Source: Gymnothorax reevesii
Taxonomy: Eukaryota; Chordata; Actinopteri; Anguilliformes; Muraenidae
Direction: 5' to 3'
DNA length: 64,000 bases
Assembly (NCBI GenBank): GCA_029721435.1
Contig: CM056576.1
Location: 72,743,876-72,807,875 of the forward strand
Shown: piece by piece, positions 1 to 10,672 of the stretch
Layout of the letters: every line of letters begins with the position of its first letter
How positions within the stretch are numbered: the stretch's first letter is position 1
Notes under the pieces: model-generated
Seen by the model: the letters and a program-made list of their open reading frames with translations, nothing else
What the model was told of the DNA's origin: nothing
Databases searched by the model: none
Made by a program: the position numbers and the translations under genes

Positions 1-1918
1 ATGCTGAGCTCTACAGTACATCTTTTCTAATCCTAATGCCTGTTGACCAAAGATCAGGACTGGATCATGTGTACTTGTTAAATGCAGTTTGATGCAGAAA
101 ACTGCTTCAGCTCATAGTGCTGTAATGTGAATAGAGGGCACTAGATAGCAGCATTTACCTTTTTTTTTGTTAAGCTCAGACTGGAGCCATGTTTGGACAT
201 GTTTCAGACGTGTCTGGGGCAAGTCCCCGAAAATTTAAAAAAAAAAAAAGGTCTAAATGTGGGTGGGGTCTGCAAAAGAGTATCCACTAATCCGGCGCGA
301 ATTCTATGGGCGCCGCCATCTTGCCTTCCGCCATTGTTGCGTGGCTTCGTCTGCGACTTGCCGGTGCCACCTAATGGACTTTAACTGCATCCTGCTCGTG
401 AAAATATGAGGTGACAGATATATAAACAATGGCAAAGGAAAGAGATCATTGGGTAGATGACGTCAGGCAGTGGCCAAAACTTACCGATGCAGGTAATTTA
501 TTGACAACGCAATGTATTAAGACATGTATGTGATGATAATAAAACGGATATTAACCCCTTCAGAACTGAGATCCTTAAGAACACCGGTACCGGGGACGGT
601 TATTACGCGTCATAAATACAGCATTTTTTTAAAATCGCGACATGTGGAGCGGCATATCCACATTTTGCGAAGAAACTCGGCCAAAAGCTCATGTAAACAA
701 TTTTTACCTCAACCGAACACAATTCAAGCACCAAGCAAGTAAATAAGCATGCAGCAGAACATAAGCTAAAATCATATCAGCGCTGCATCGCCAGGATTTC
801 TGCTGAATTCGTGGTATGCATAAAAACCATACCTCAAATAAAAGAGGAAAGTCCGCAGAATGCAACGATATGAGCCCGGTCATTTTAAACCGACACCACA
901 TTGAAAGAACAGCAGGCATACACTTTACAGTCGACAGAGATGAGCAGAAAAAAATTCTTACCTTTGACATTTTGCAATAATAAAACTGCGCGAGGGTAAA
1001 TCTGCGCTTGCTAATGTTACCCCAATGGGTTCGTGTTATAACGAAACTAGTCCTGCCCGGATCCTCGCGTGTTGCTCCCCAGGGCGTTGCTTCAAGTATC
1101 TCAACTCAGTAGCCTTTCGCTTAATGGCAATGTACTTTCTTAGCATCGTAAGCCGATAGCAGATGTCAGGAAGATTATGCCGGAAGGAATTTGATAGTAT
1201 GAGTCCTGATGATTCTAACGAACGCTAAACCACCGTAATCGTAGAGACCTAGCCTGAGCTACAGCTTTGCGTTCCGAGTACGTCAAGCTGAGTCCACTTT
1301 TGACGCAGATCTTGGTCCTCCGCTCGACTAGGAAACCTATGTAATCCGTAAAGCCGTAAACATGGGCAGTCAATGTGCAGTAAAGGTTAGTGAATTTCAC
1401 AAGCGGTTTTATTCCAGGCCTGTAATTTCACACCGTTGTTAAAACAGCCGAACACACAACACGTTCTTCCCGGCATTACTGAATAGCATACGTACTAAAA
1501 AAAAAAAGAAATTGAAGAACATTTTCGCAACAACAGCTAACGTCTGCAACAACCGCTATGAGACCAATACCCTACTTCCTGCAGCGGGGCAACGCAGCAA
1601 TGGCGGCACTGATTTACTTCCGTGTTTCGCCAGATTGGTGTATATAAGGAGTAGAATTGAGACAGTAAAGTGGTAGGAGAAATTGCAAGAAGAAGGATAC
1701 ATGTGACCAGACCTGTCATTCTGTTTGAGACCTGTGAAGCTTTCCTCACCCAGGACATTACCAAGGGACCCAACCAAAAAGGGACTGTAAATATTTCTGT
1801 TTTGTTGTTGTATAATCAATCTAGGTCTTTAGTGTAGGCAGTAGTTTAGTTAAAAGTCCTTGTTTGTTAATTAAATATGTTTAATTTTTTTTTATTTATT
1901 TTTTTAAACTTAAACACA
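1..1918. other. Non-coding stretch, no gene recognised
   Basis: I see no exon, RNA gene or clear transposon end here. Short open frames on both strands lack recognisable domains. The stretch probably belongs to an upstream intron of the ATAD2B-like gene, because the next coding exon on the + strand starts at 5954. The GC-richer part around 280-370 and 1000-1400 has several CpGs but no promoter-like arrangement that I can defend. Confidence 0.4.
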
Positions 1919-1926
1919 TTTAATTA

Positions 1927-2590
1927 ATGTCCTGGTATTTCAAAGCGTTCATGATGCCATGCACCCTAACAAGGTTCCCAGGGCCTCTGGAAGACAGAGG
2001 CCCACAGCATCACCGATCCTCCCCCATATTTCTCAGTGGGCATGAGGTGCTTTTCTGCATACTCATCTTTTGTGTTCCGCCATTCCCACTTAGAGCTTTT
2101 TGGCAACAAACGCTCTATCTTAGTCTCATCTGACCAAAGCACACGGTGCCAGTTGAAGTCCCAGTACCGCGTAGCGAACTCTAGATGTTTGCGTTATGAT
2201 TGTGAGTGAGAAAAGGTTTTTTCCGTGCATGCCTCCCAAACAGCTTGTTGGCATGTAGATAGCGCCTGATGGTTGTTTTGGAGACTTTGTGACCCCAAGA
2301 TGCTACCATTTGTTGCAATTCTTTAACAGTGAGCTTTGGAGAACTTTTTATTTCTCTTACCATCCTCCTCACTGTGCGTGGTGGCAAAATAACCTTGCGT
2401 CCTCATCCTGGCTTGTTTAACACTGTTCCGCGTTATAAACTTCTTAATAATTGACAGTAGATATGGGCAGGTGCAGGTGAGTGGCCATTTTCTTGTAGCC
2501 ATTGCCTGACTTGTGAAGGTCGACACACATCTGCCTTACTTGAATGGTGTGTTCCTTTGTCTTTCCCTGGTTGAAGACTGGATAAGAGAA
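1927..2590 (-). pseudogene. Tc1-like transposase pseudogene (family 1)
   Basis: Read on the minus strand, the segment starts near 2590 with a Tc1 N-terminus (GKTKEH, then DLHKSGNGYKKMATHL), runs through the second helix-turn-helix (MPPRTVRRMVREI, then VKELQQMVASWGHKVSKTT, 2387-2260) and enters the DDE catalytic core with an ETK motif and GGG.VMLW-like sequence near 2000-2100. Stops and frame changes break it into three blocks. Homology stops at about 1920, so the last catalytic carboxylate region is missing. Tc1/mariner transposases cut and paste DNA at TA dinucleotides. This copy cannot make an active enzyme. The same family recurs at 28305-28590 on the opposite strand. Confidence 0.85.
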
Positions 2591-2627
2591 ATGGAATTTG
2601 TGGAATGCAGTTAGAACTTGAAACCAT

Positions 2628-3367
2628 TTATCCCTAACAGGTCACTGTCCTGCAATGAACTGTTATAGGTGTCAACTATTGGGTTCTTGCATAATTATTT
2701 GATCATATAAACAAAATGGAGGGGGCTTTTGAATTGATGAATAGGCAATGCTTGGGGAAAATTGTTAGTTACATTCCAAAAATAAAAGAAATATATCTCA
2801 GAATTCATGATTTTCTAAAAGTACAGATTTCTTAAATTTGCTTTGGAAATTTTCAACTGCTTTCATGGTTGATACTAGTGGGCCATATAGAACAACTTCC
2901 AAGCATTAGTTTCTCTGGGCAATTTTTCTCAACTTCAAGTTAAAACCTGGTGTGTTCTGCTCGCGGGGCACTTCTAATATTTCTTCCAAATACAGCCACT
3001 TTGTTCTGGTCGCGGCTGCCCACTTTTAATATTAAATTGACCCCTCATGGAGTAACAAAATGTGTTGGGACTTAGTTCTGACTTGCGTGTACATTGTCTT
3101 CATTTTCCCTTTTTAACCAATATCTCCACCTACCAGACTTAAAGTCATTTTTAGAAGTTGATCTGAAAATACATTGACCTATAGGACAACAGCAGGCAAT
3201 TCAAGAGGAAAATGAAGTTGAATACAACTAAACAATGCTTAAATTTATACCTTAGGGGATATTGGAACAATCAATTAGAGCAATTAATGCAATCAAATCC
3301 AAAACAAAACATTCTATTGTCAAGCTGTTAACTGGTAACCCAATTGAATATTAAATTTGGGGGCACT
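2628..3367. other. Non-coding intronic stretch
   Basis: This AT-rich sequence follows the 5' side of the Tc1 fragment. It contains no reading frame or repeat that I recognise. The distal terminal repeat of the Tc1 element should lie somewhere in 2640-2760, but its end is not clear. Confidence 0.3.
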
Positions 3368-3591
3368 TATTATCCCCCGCCAACACGAAGTGGGAGGGGG
3401 ATATAGGTTTGACCTCCGTCCGTCCGTCCGTGCGTCCGTCCGTCCGAGATAAAGGGGACAGCTTTACTCAGAAACTACTACAGATACAGTAACCAAATTT
3501 GGTGTGTAGCTTCAGACCATAAAGGCCTTGATTGAGTTCGAAAATGAGAAGCGCAAGATTGGCGGGGGATGTTGTAGACCATGTCGACTTG
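3368..3591 (+). mobile_element. Short CCCCCGCC-ended repeat, copy 1
   Basis: The element opens with TATCCCCCGCC and closes with GGCGGGGGAT, an inverted end of about 10 bp. Just inside is an (CCGT)n stretch (3414-3448). The middle matches the copy at 10113-10345 (GGGGACAGCTTT.CTCAG.AACTA, then GGTGTGTAGCTTCAGACCAT, then AAGGCCTTGAT). It has no coding capacity. The inverted ends suggest a small non-autonomous DNA element. A SINE is less likely because I see no RNA polymerase III boxes. Related ends appear at 34999-35211 and 63749-63987. Confidence 0.65.
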
Positions 3592-3945
3592 TTTTTTCAT
3601 GAAATGCCAGTTGGTGATGGATAATTTTTCTCGTGAAATGAAATGGCTGTTTCAAAGCATTATTTTTTAGGTTTACTCTGGGTGACTTTGTCTTGGAGTG
3701 TCTTAAAGAATTACATCTTAAAGATCTGATACAATTCAGTTTGACAGATATGCACAGTGGTGCAGACTTGTCCCCTGTTTTCACATTGAGACGGGGAATT
3801 CGCATAAATTGTGTAGATAATTGTGTAGATCTGCAAAAAAAAAAAAAAAAAAGATTTTGGAGGGTGGGGGAGAGGTACGTACTCAGAGCCATGTAGAGAG
3901 ATGGCTCTGGTCTTACTCAAGTAATCTGCAAGTATCTGAGTCCTG

Positions 3946-4110
3946 CAGGCTTGGGGAGTAACGGAATACATGTAACGCCGATACGTAATTAGGATACAAA
4001 AAAATGTAACTGTTTTCTGTTAGATGTACCAAAAAAAGATGTAATTAAATTAGTTACATTCTGTAAAACGGGGATTACAGGATTACAATTGTAAATTAGT
4101 CTGTAATCAA
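3946..4110 (+). repeat. hAT-type MITE end (CAGGCTTGGGGAGTAAC)
   Basis: The segment begins CAGGCTTGGGGAGTAACGGA and continues with TACATGTAACG, GTAATTAGGATAC and several TTACA/TGTAA motifs. This is the pattern of the abundant CAGGGTTGGGGAGTAAC family of hAT-like MITEs in fish, recalled from general knowledge. Only one end can be placed. The partner end (TTACTCCCCAA...CTG) is not seen downstream, so the copy looks truncated. Confidence 0.55.
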
Positions 4111-5953
4111 GTATAACAAGAAGAAGAACGAGAAGAAAAGGTCTGGAGGTAAAAGCGCACTTATAACACAGCACTTCTCCAGAACCCAACTCTATTTGTC
4201 AGCTGTTAACTTGTCAATCATGGCATACAGTCCTGTGGGTTAAAATGCGTTCAACGGCTGGAAATTTCTGGATTATTTTGTATTAAAGGATAATAATGGA
4301 AACAATGTCACTGTACAGTGCTAGTTTTGCCTTCCTGTTGTCAAAATCCTGTCTGCCTCAAAGGACTCAACGTCCAATTTGGAGAAACATTTACAGGTAA
4401 GACAGACAATCCTGCCAGCTCAGCTAACGTACCCAATTTACCCGACCTGTCACCATTTCTTCGTAATGAAAATGGTTCTGGTTGTAAGTGTGATGCCGGT
4501 GAATGGGATGGTGTTTGGGGAAAAAAACAAGCTCCAGCCTGCTAATGATAGCTGTAGCTGACTTGAAGTTTGATTATGACATGTTTTTACCATTAGCTAC
4601 GTAGCGTTAGCCTCATAAGCATCACTACTTCTCCCGGGGAGTGCCCGCTTTTCCAACAGCCCTGTAGTCCGTGATATGCCCTCGGTCAGTGCGCAAGTCG
4701 AAAATAATAAAATAAAGATGCAAGAAACCAATTTAGTTATGTTCTGCAGATAAAACAGTTTATTTGCTTCATCTCTCCGGAACCTTTTTATACGTAATTG
4801 TTTTCAGATGAAGATAATAGTTATATTTTCTTTACTTGCCGCTTTTTCCTTTCAGTTTTTTTTTGTTTTATAACTTTCTTCACGTGAAAAATTGTGACTA
4901 TCTGCTACTCAGTCTTTGATATTTCGTGCATCCAAAATATACAAGGGTAAATGTAGTTACACTTTAATTAGAAGAAGAACAAGAGAGTTTGAGGAGGAAG
5001 AAGCCCTTACTGTGGCACAACTAGAGGCTGGGGTCAGGTGCAAGTGGAACTGGTCCTGGCTGAAATTAGCAACTATGACCTGAATATACAGGGGTATGTG
5101 TTTCCGCTGTCTCCGTAAAACAAAAGAAAAAGAAAAACCAGGTTATGCCAGATGCTGCCTTTGCTGTCTGTCAGCAACAACTGTCCAGCCACAGCAATGC
5201 TGGGGCTAGAGCAGATGAGGGAAAGGGTGAAGGTGCCAGTACCCTGTTTGACTGGAAAGCAAATGCAGAGGTGAATGGAGATTGAACTGTGTTCGTGTTT
5301 TTTGACATTTGATGGGTTTTAGAGGGCCAGAAAGGGAATCCACCGAAATACGAAATTGAATTTCTCTTTTTTTTTTGGGTGGGGGGTTGTCCTGTCATCT
5401 TATTCACTCTCGATGAGTTTGAACCCCTGTATGCAATTTGGGAGGTGATAAATGTCCTCACGTACTACCTGGATTCATTTTAGTGGTGGGATGGGAGGTA
5501 ATCAGGGCCGGTGGTGGTCATGTACATTTTATAGCTCTAGTATCATTCAGAGTCCCTTTAGAATTCCTATTGTACCACTGAGGCAAATTTTTAAGCTGGT
5601 AGTGACAGACTGCAGTTCATAAAATTCAGGCAACATAGGCCTCTATGCATTTTCTTTTGAGTTTGCTGTTCGTCTTTTGGAGGTATACATGTCCAGTATC
5701 ATTTGTTTGCTGTATTTTGTGCATTGACGCATTTTGATGTGGGAATTACTGGACAAACAGGGAAATAATTTTCTACTTACGGGACATTCTCGTAGCCGAT
5801 GCCTCGCACGGCAGTGACTCTGGTATTGATTACCTTCTACTCTCATCACTGATTGCAACAACAACAGTGTTTCCTCATGCTAATGCAGTATGTTTCTGAA
5901 TGCAGCTCAGCTGAATCTGTGTGTGTCGCTCACCTGTTTTGATGCTGTTTCAG
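4111..5953. other. Intron upstream of ATAD2B-like exon
   Basis: Non-coding sequence leads up to the acceptor at 5951-5953 (TGCTGTTTCAG). A short frame at 4318-4560 resembles no family that I know, and the rest has no recognisable element. T-rich tracts occur near 4850 and 5370. Confidence 0.4.
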
Positions 5954-6082
5954 GGCCTTCTGGACCAGGTGGTGGTGAAGACTGAGCTCTACTCAGTGGA
6001 GCAGCTTGAGAGACTGTTCTCCATCCTTAGCCAGTGCATTTACCAGCATCGTAGAGACTACAACAAGACCCACATGACCGAG
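5954..6082 (+). CDS. ATAD2B: ATAD2B-like gene, penultimate coding exon
   Basis: This is a 129-bp, 43-codon exon in phase 0 at both ends, bounded by a TTTCAG acceptor and a GTGAGT donor. It encodes a charged helical segment beginning GLLDQVVVKTELYSVEQL and continuing with LSQCIYQHRRDYNKTHMTE. The block (EQLERLFSILSQCIYQHR) fits the conserved C-terminal tail of the ATAD2/ATAD2B proteins, nuclear AAA+ ATPase and bromodomain factors that bind acetylated histones. The AAA and bromodomain exons would lie upstream of the window. I chose ATAD2B over ATAD2 because the convergent neighbour is KLHL29, which is ATAD2B's neighbour in human. The paralogue assignment is therefore partly an inference from synteny. 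Spliced to 21192, the frame stays open and ends after 13 more codons. Confidence 0.72.
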
Positions 6083-6149
6083 GTGAGTCCTGCCATGCTG
6101 ATTTCAACTTACCTTGTACCTGCCTCATACCTTTCACTTTCAACTTAAA

Positions 6150-6640
6150 ACCCATCCTACACTCACCTGACAAATGCCTAAGCTCAGTCTTTTTTTATAC
6201 CTGTGTAAAGATACACACCTTGTGCCTGCCTGAGCTCTGACGCTCTCCTTATTCCTTCTTAACCGTCTTAGTCCTGTCTAACCTTGCACTCATTCCTGCC
6301 TAAGGTTACACCCACCTTATGCCATTGCATCCTGACCTTATATTCATCTTCCTCCTGCCTAATCTCACTTGCAATCCTAACTAGCCTTCACACTCATCTT
6401 TCCCGGCATAACCTTACACTTATTCCTGCCTAGCCTTACACTCATAGCTGCTTAACCTCACACGTAAACCTGACTATCCTTGCACTCATCCTATACCTGT
6501 CTAACTTAACACTAGTCTTATACCTGCCTAAACCTACACTGGTCTTTAACCTGCCTCTTATCACATTCATGTTATTCCTGACTAGATATACACTCATCTG
6601 GTACCTTTTTTTAGTCTCACCACCACCCTCCCTTTCCGGA
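6150..6640 (+). repeat. Degenerate minisatellite, block 1
   Basis: The sequence is a diverged tandem array with a unit of roughly 20-30 bp. Its core reads CCTGCCTAACCTTACACTCAT, with variants CCTGCCTAAGGTTACACCCA, CCTGCCTAGCCTTACACTCA and CCTGTCTAACTTAACACTAG. It lies just inside the donor of the terminal intron. The same unit reappears at 10560-10672, so the array seems to have been split by later sequence. Confidence 0.75.
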
Positions 6641-7996
6641 GGTCAACTTTATTAAGTAACAAAAATTTTGATAAAGGGAAAAAAAGTGTCACTTGAGAGC
6701 TTAAAGTGGTAGGGTTATATGCATGTGCGTGTGTGCCTTTGTGTGTGTATGTGTGATCTGTGAAAAAAAAAAAAATTCATTAATCACAAAAAACAAGCAG
6801 AAACAGCAATGCAATATTACAACAACAAACAGTGAGAACAAAACAATTTAACCGAAGCAATGCAGCCCTCAAACAATATCAGCCAACATAAATATCTATC
6901 AAAATTCATACAGGTTCCCAGTGCGTTTTAAGGCCTTTTGAGTTCAAAAAAATTCTACTGGAGATTTTTCAGTGAAAAGGGGTTGCCTTAACCTAACAGA
7001 TTGACATGGTGAAGAAACGAAAAAAAAAAGTGATATTTTGAGATTTTATTACTTAACCGATGGTCAAAATATTGGGCAGATGATTCCAATTTGCACTTAA
7101 ATGCTTTCTCATGTTGACCAAAAGCATTTTGTACCCTCCTTGTCAGTTTATCACCAATTGGTGGTTGCCATAGCAACCAATCCATTTTACTGGTCCAGGG
7201 TACAATTCAGAAGAATCACTGGACCATGTAAATATGATTTCATTTCTTATATTACTGATCACGCTAGATCGCTTTCCCCCTGTCATCAGTTACATAATGA
7301 GGCCCACGATGTAATCAATGAATGGGACAGACATAACTTGCCTTTCATTGCTGACAAATATTTGAAGTCCTGATGGCCTTAAAACCCACTGTGGTTTTGT
7401 ATTTTTCTGCAACAATATAATAAAGAACAGTTGAGTTAAAGGTTTCCTGACATAAAACAGGCTCGAAAATAACATTTAGCATTCCCTTGTCATTTTTCAC
7501 GATGAAAAAGAAGATGCAAACGCTTTTCCGTGAAAATTTGTGGTTTTTAAACCATTTCGGACTGCCGAGGCTGATCGGGAACGCCCCCTTCGAAATGGGT
7601 CGAAATGTCCGGAACTGGCCTTCTCAATCAACGTGATGTCAAGCAAGGAAGGCAGCTGGTGAGATCTCGATCGCTTGGCAACGAACTGTACGTACACTAC
7701 GCTTTATTTACCATAGCCAGCTGACAGACCCTTGCAAAAAAACCACTATTGGAATTCAATAAAAGTTTCCACCAAAAAACTATAGTATTACTGTAGCAAT
7801 TGTATGTTTTTTTGGACGCACTATAGAGATTTTAGTGTTACAATAGAAATATTGTAGGGCTACCATAGCTAATATATTGACCAAATAAAAATGCAATTTT
7901 CTGTTTCTTGATTTTATCGTAGCTGTTATTAATCAACACTTCATTGTATCAAATGAAAGAGGGAATCTCAGACTAAAGATATAACAGAAAATCGGG
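6641..7996. other. Intronic stretch without a recognised element
   Basis: Contents are a short TG-rich tract (6720-6755), A-runs at 6764 and 7020, and AT-rich sequence. The part 7750-7870 has several ACTATAG/TACTGTAG-like motifs reminiscent of a small MITE, but no paired ends could be placed. Confidence 0.3.
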
Positions 7997-8044
7997 TTGG
8001 AATATTGTCATGTTGGCCTTTATTTAACAAAATTAAGTTCAACA

Positions 8045-8644
8045 TTAAGAGACACAAATGACACCATCAGTATCTCGTATGTCCCCCGTAAGTATCACGC
8101 ACGACTGTACACCGGTCAGCGCTTGTCTTAGCTGACGTATTGTACCTGGCGGTGGTTGACGCCTCCGGATCGCTCTATCTAGAATGTCCCACAAGTGTTC
8201 TATAAATGCTGGCCAGGGAAGGATTTGCGCGTTTTCGGCCCAAAGGAACTCCATACAGATGCGGACATGTGTTGTTCTGTCCGAAAGTCAGTCGGTGATG
8301 TCGGACAAACGAAAGGACGACTGGACGGTGACTTTTATCCTGGTTACGAATGCTGTTGAGGTTTCCTTCAACAAAATGAAGGTTGATTCGGTGTGTAGCA
8401 AATGGTCGGCTGTGATATGATTGTTAGACGCTGGAGTCATAACATGTGGTCCACTGGATCTGGGGCGATCGGCCGCGTGTCCAGTGGCATTAAAACAGGT
8501 TCTGAAGCAACAAATTTTCGCGGAATGCACACTGAATTGACTGGCAACTCTATCTACCCGACTTCCAGCCTGTAGCATCCCAATAGCACATTCTTGTTGA
8601 ACTTCCGTTAGTCGTGGCATAAAACTAGTTTGATTTTTACTCAT
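8045..8644 (-). pseudogene. Tc1-like transposase pseudogene with internal deletion (family 2)
   Basis: Minus-strand reading gives an N-terminal helix-turn-helix (MPRLTEVQQECAIGMLQAG, then VDRVASQFSVH, then RFNATG-like and DRPRSSGPHVMTP), positions 8600-8430. After a large gap it gives the C-terminal part of the DDE domain (LPWPAF.IEHLWDILDRAI, then RRQPPPGTIRQLRQAL), 8210-8110. The usual SPDLNP between PAF and IEHLWD is gone, and so is most of the catalytic core. This is an internally deleted copy that could not make an active transposase. Confidence 0.85.
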
Positions 8645-8942
8645 TTTCGGTCAGACTTCTATAGGCCCCATTGTCTACGAGGAACTCAAAACAAAAATGA
8701 GTGTGTTTGGACATTGGTAGTACTCAAACCCAAGCACTGCCAATTGTTTGGTTCCGGACGAATGGTGGCACCAGAATTTGCGCTGTGACCGGTGTGTACT
8801 CACCTCCAAAAAAAAAAAAAACTCAGATCAAAGGCATCTTTTTCAATGGGTTTGTCGAAATTTGGTACCGGATTACATAATTGCGTTTCTTTTTTTGGTC
8901 AGTATAAAATACCACTGCAGAAAAAAACTATTGTAATACTAC

Positions 8943-9207
8943 AAACTTCAGGATTATTCACCAGAGCATTTGCTAGAATAGGTGGCATTAAACCGCTTTC
9001 ACACCGGATGCAAAACGAATTTTTTGCACGACAGATTACATTCAAAGTCAATGCAAAGACGCGAATACAAGCGTTTCGCGTGTATTCGCGTCTTCACATT
9101 GACTTTCAATGTAATCAGTCGTGCAAAAAAATTTGTTTCGCGTCCGTGGGAAAGCGGTTTAATGCCACCTATTCTGGCAAATGATCTGGCGAATTATCCT
9201 GAAGTTT
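8943..9207. mobile_element. 265-bp fold-back MITE, Harbinger-like
   Basis: Almost the whole segment is one imperfect palindrome. The outer arms AAACTTCAGGATTATTC and GAATTATCCTGAAGTTT pair, then GAATAGGTGGCATTAAACCG with CGGTTTAATGCCACCTATTC, then inner arms with CAAAGTCAATG and GACGCGAATAC. The loop near 9075 is small. The inner part is homologous to the ends of the element at 53854-54790, so both belong to one family. The TTAA/TAA next to ACCGCTTT fits a 3-bp TAA target site as used by PIF/Harbinger elements. The superfamily name is an inference because no transposase is present. Confidence 0.75.
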
Positions 9208-9316
9208 AATGCCATAGGTAGTTAACATTGATAAAGTAGCAGGCGAGGGTAACTGCCACAGCTGGAGAGGAACTGGTTTATCGACAGCAGCTGTCGCATT
9301 AAGTAATTAAGTAAAA

Positions 9317-9480
9317 TTTATTTACTATAGCACCTTTCACAGAGGACATAAAACTCTCAAGGTGCTTCACAGTTTAAAAAGAAAAGCATGCAAAAAACGC
9401 AAATGTTAAAATTCAAGCAATAATGAATATACAAATACAAAAGACACACAGTAAAATCACAACACAAAAACACCAGTACA
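9317..9480 (+). repeat. Dispersed repeat of the TATAGCACCTTTCA type
   Basis: The sequence TTTATTTACTATAGCACC, then TTTCACAGAGGACATAAAACT and AAGGTGCTTCACAG, is the pattern of a very common fish dispersed repeat usually seen at SINE or LINE 3' ends. An A-rich tail follows to about 9490. I recognise it by pattern only. Confidence 0.5.
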
Positions 9481-9778
9481 AAAAAAAATTATTAGCCAGA
9501 TGAACTCGAGAGGCTGTATTGTGATGCCTGATTGCCGACTATGCTGTAGGAGGTGGGCATCTGTGATCACTTTGGAACTAACGCTGGCTTATAGACTTGT
9601 AACGTCAGTCACAACGTCCATACAATATTTTTTATGAATCGGACAGTTATCTTGATGCCTAGTTGTGCACTCGCCATTAGATTTATACCGGAGTTTGGTT
9701 AGTTGTCCTCCTGTCCACTATGTATCCAGCCATCTAGCTATGTTGGCCTGCGTAACTCTGTTTGTTGAGTGTAACAAT

Positions 9779-9860
9779 TAGATGGATAGATATCTTTATT
9801 GCAGGCTCATATACTTAACAAACACAATAAAAAAACTTGTAAACAAGTGTGTTAAGGGAC
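9779..9860 (-). repeat. Possible LINE 3' tail
   Basis: On the minus strand the sequence ends GCAATAAAGATATCTATCC, a polyadenylation-signal-like end with a short simple repeat, as found at many non-LTR retrotransposon 3' ends. No coding part is attached. Confidence 0.3.
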
Positions 9861-10112
9861 TGTGCAGAGACCGTGATGGCGGAAGTGCCTTCATTTGGTC
9901 ACGTCATAGGTCATGTGACTTGCGTCTCGGAAACTTCCAACTTTTTCCGGGGGTATGGCGTAAGAGTGCAAAAAAATCACTTCCTTGCAATGCTGGATTT
10001 TATAGCCATTTCAGAACTTTTGAGTGCATAGAGAGATATAAATAATCATGTAGAACAAAATAAACCAAAAAATTCAGGTGGTGTGCCTCATGTCAGGGAA
10101 TCTTTAAGCATC

Positions 10113-10345
10113 CATTATTATCCCCCACCACAAAGTGTGAGGGGGATATAGGTTTGAGCTCTGTCCATCCGTGCGTCCATCCGTCTGTCCGAAAAGGGGA
10201 CAGCTTTTCTCAGGAACTAATAGAGATAGGACAACCAAACTTGGTGTGTAGCTTCAGACCATCAAGGCCTTGATGGAGTTTGAAAATGAGGTGCGGGCCA
10301 TTCAGGCATTTGGCGGGGGATGTTGTTGACCATGTCTACTTTTTA
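10113..10345 (+). mobile_element. Short CCCCCGCC-ended repeat, copy 2
   Basis: This is a second copy of the element at 3368-3591, in the same orientation. It starts TTATCCCCCACCACAAAG, carries a decayed (CCGT/CCAT)n stretch, then GGGGACAGCTTTTCTCAG and GGTGTGTAGCTTCAGACCAT, and closes GGCGGGGGATGTTG. The two copies share a closing segment (TGTTGT.GACCATGTC.ACTT) outside the apparent inverted end, so the true boundary may lie slightly further out. Confidence 0.7.
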
Positions 10346-10559
10346 GATTTGTCTGGAAAGAGAGAAAATAATAAAAGCAGAAAACAAGAACAAAAAAGAA
10401 TAAAAAACAACAATAAAAAAGGAAGAAGACAGTAAATCAAATGAAATGAAAACGGTGGACTCCATCCCCCCCCACCCCCCCCACCCCCCACTTCCCAAAC
10501 ACCTCTTTCAGCTTTTATGACATCAGGTAGCCTTCTACTGGTGCCCATACTTCAGTATC

Positions 10560-10672
10560 TTGTTAAGTGGACACTCATACTTGCTTAATCTCGCTCTAAT
10601 CTTAAACCTGCCTAACCTTACACTCATCTCATATCTGCCTAAACTTGCACTTTTCTCATACCTGCTGTCACA
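10560..10672 (+). repeat. Degenerate minisatellite, block 2
   Basis: At least four units (CCTGCCTAACCTTACACTCA, then CTGCCTAAACTTGCACTTTT) match block 1 at 6150-6640. About 3.9 kb of other sequence, including a Tc1 remnant and two small elements, lies between the blocks. Confidence 0.65.

Noticed and set aside
551..566. TTAACCCCTTC-like start resembling a piggyBac end
   Set aside because: No matching inverted end with TTAA was found within the next 2 kb.
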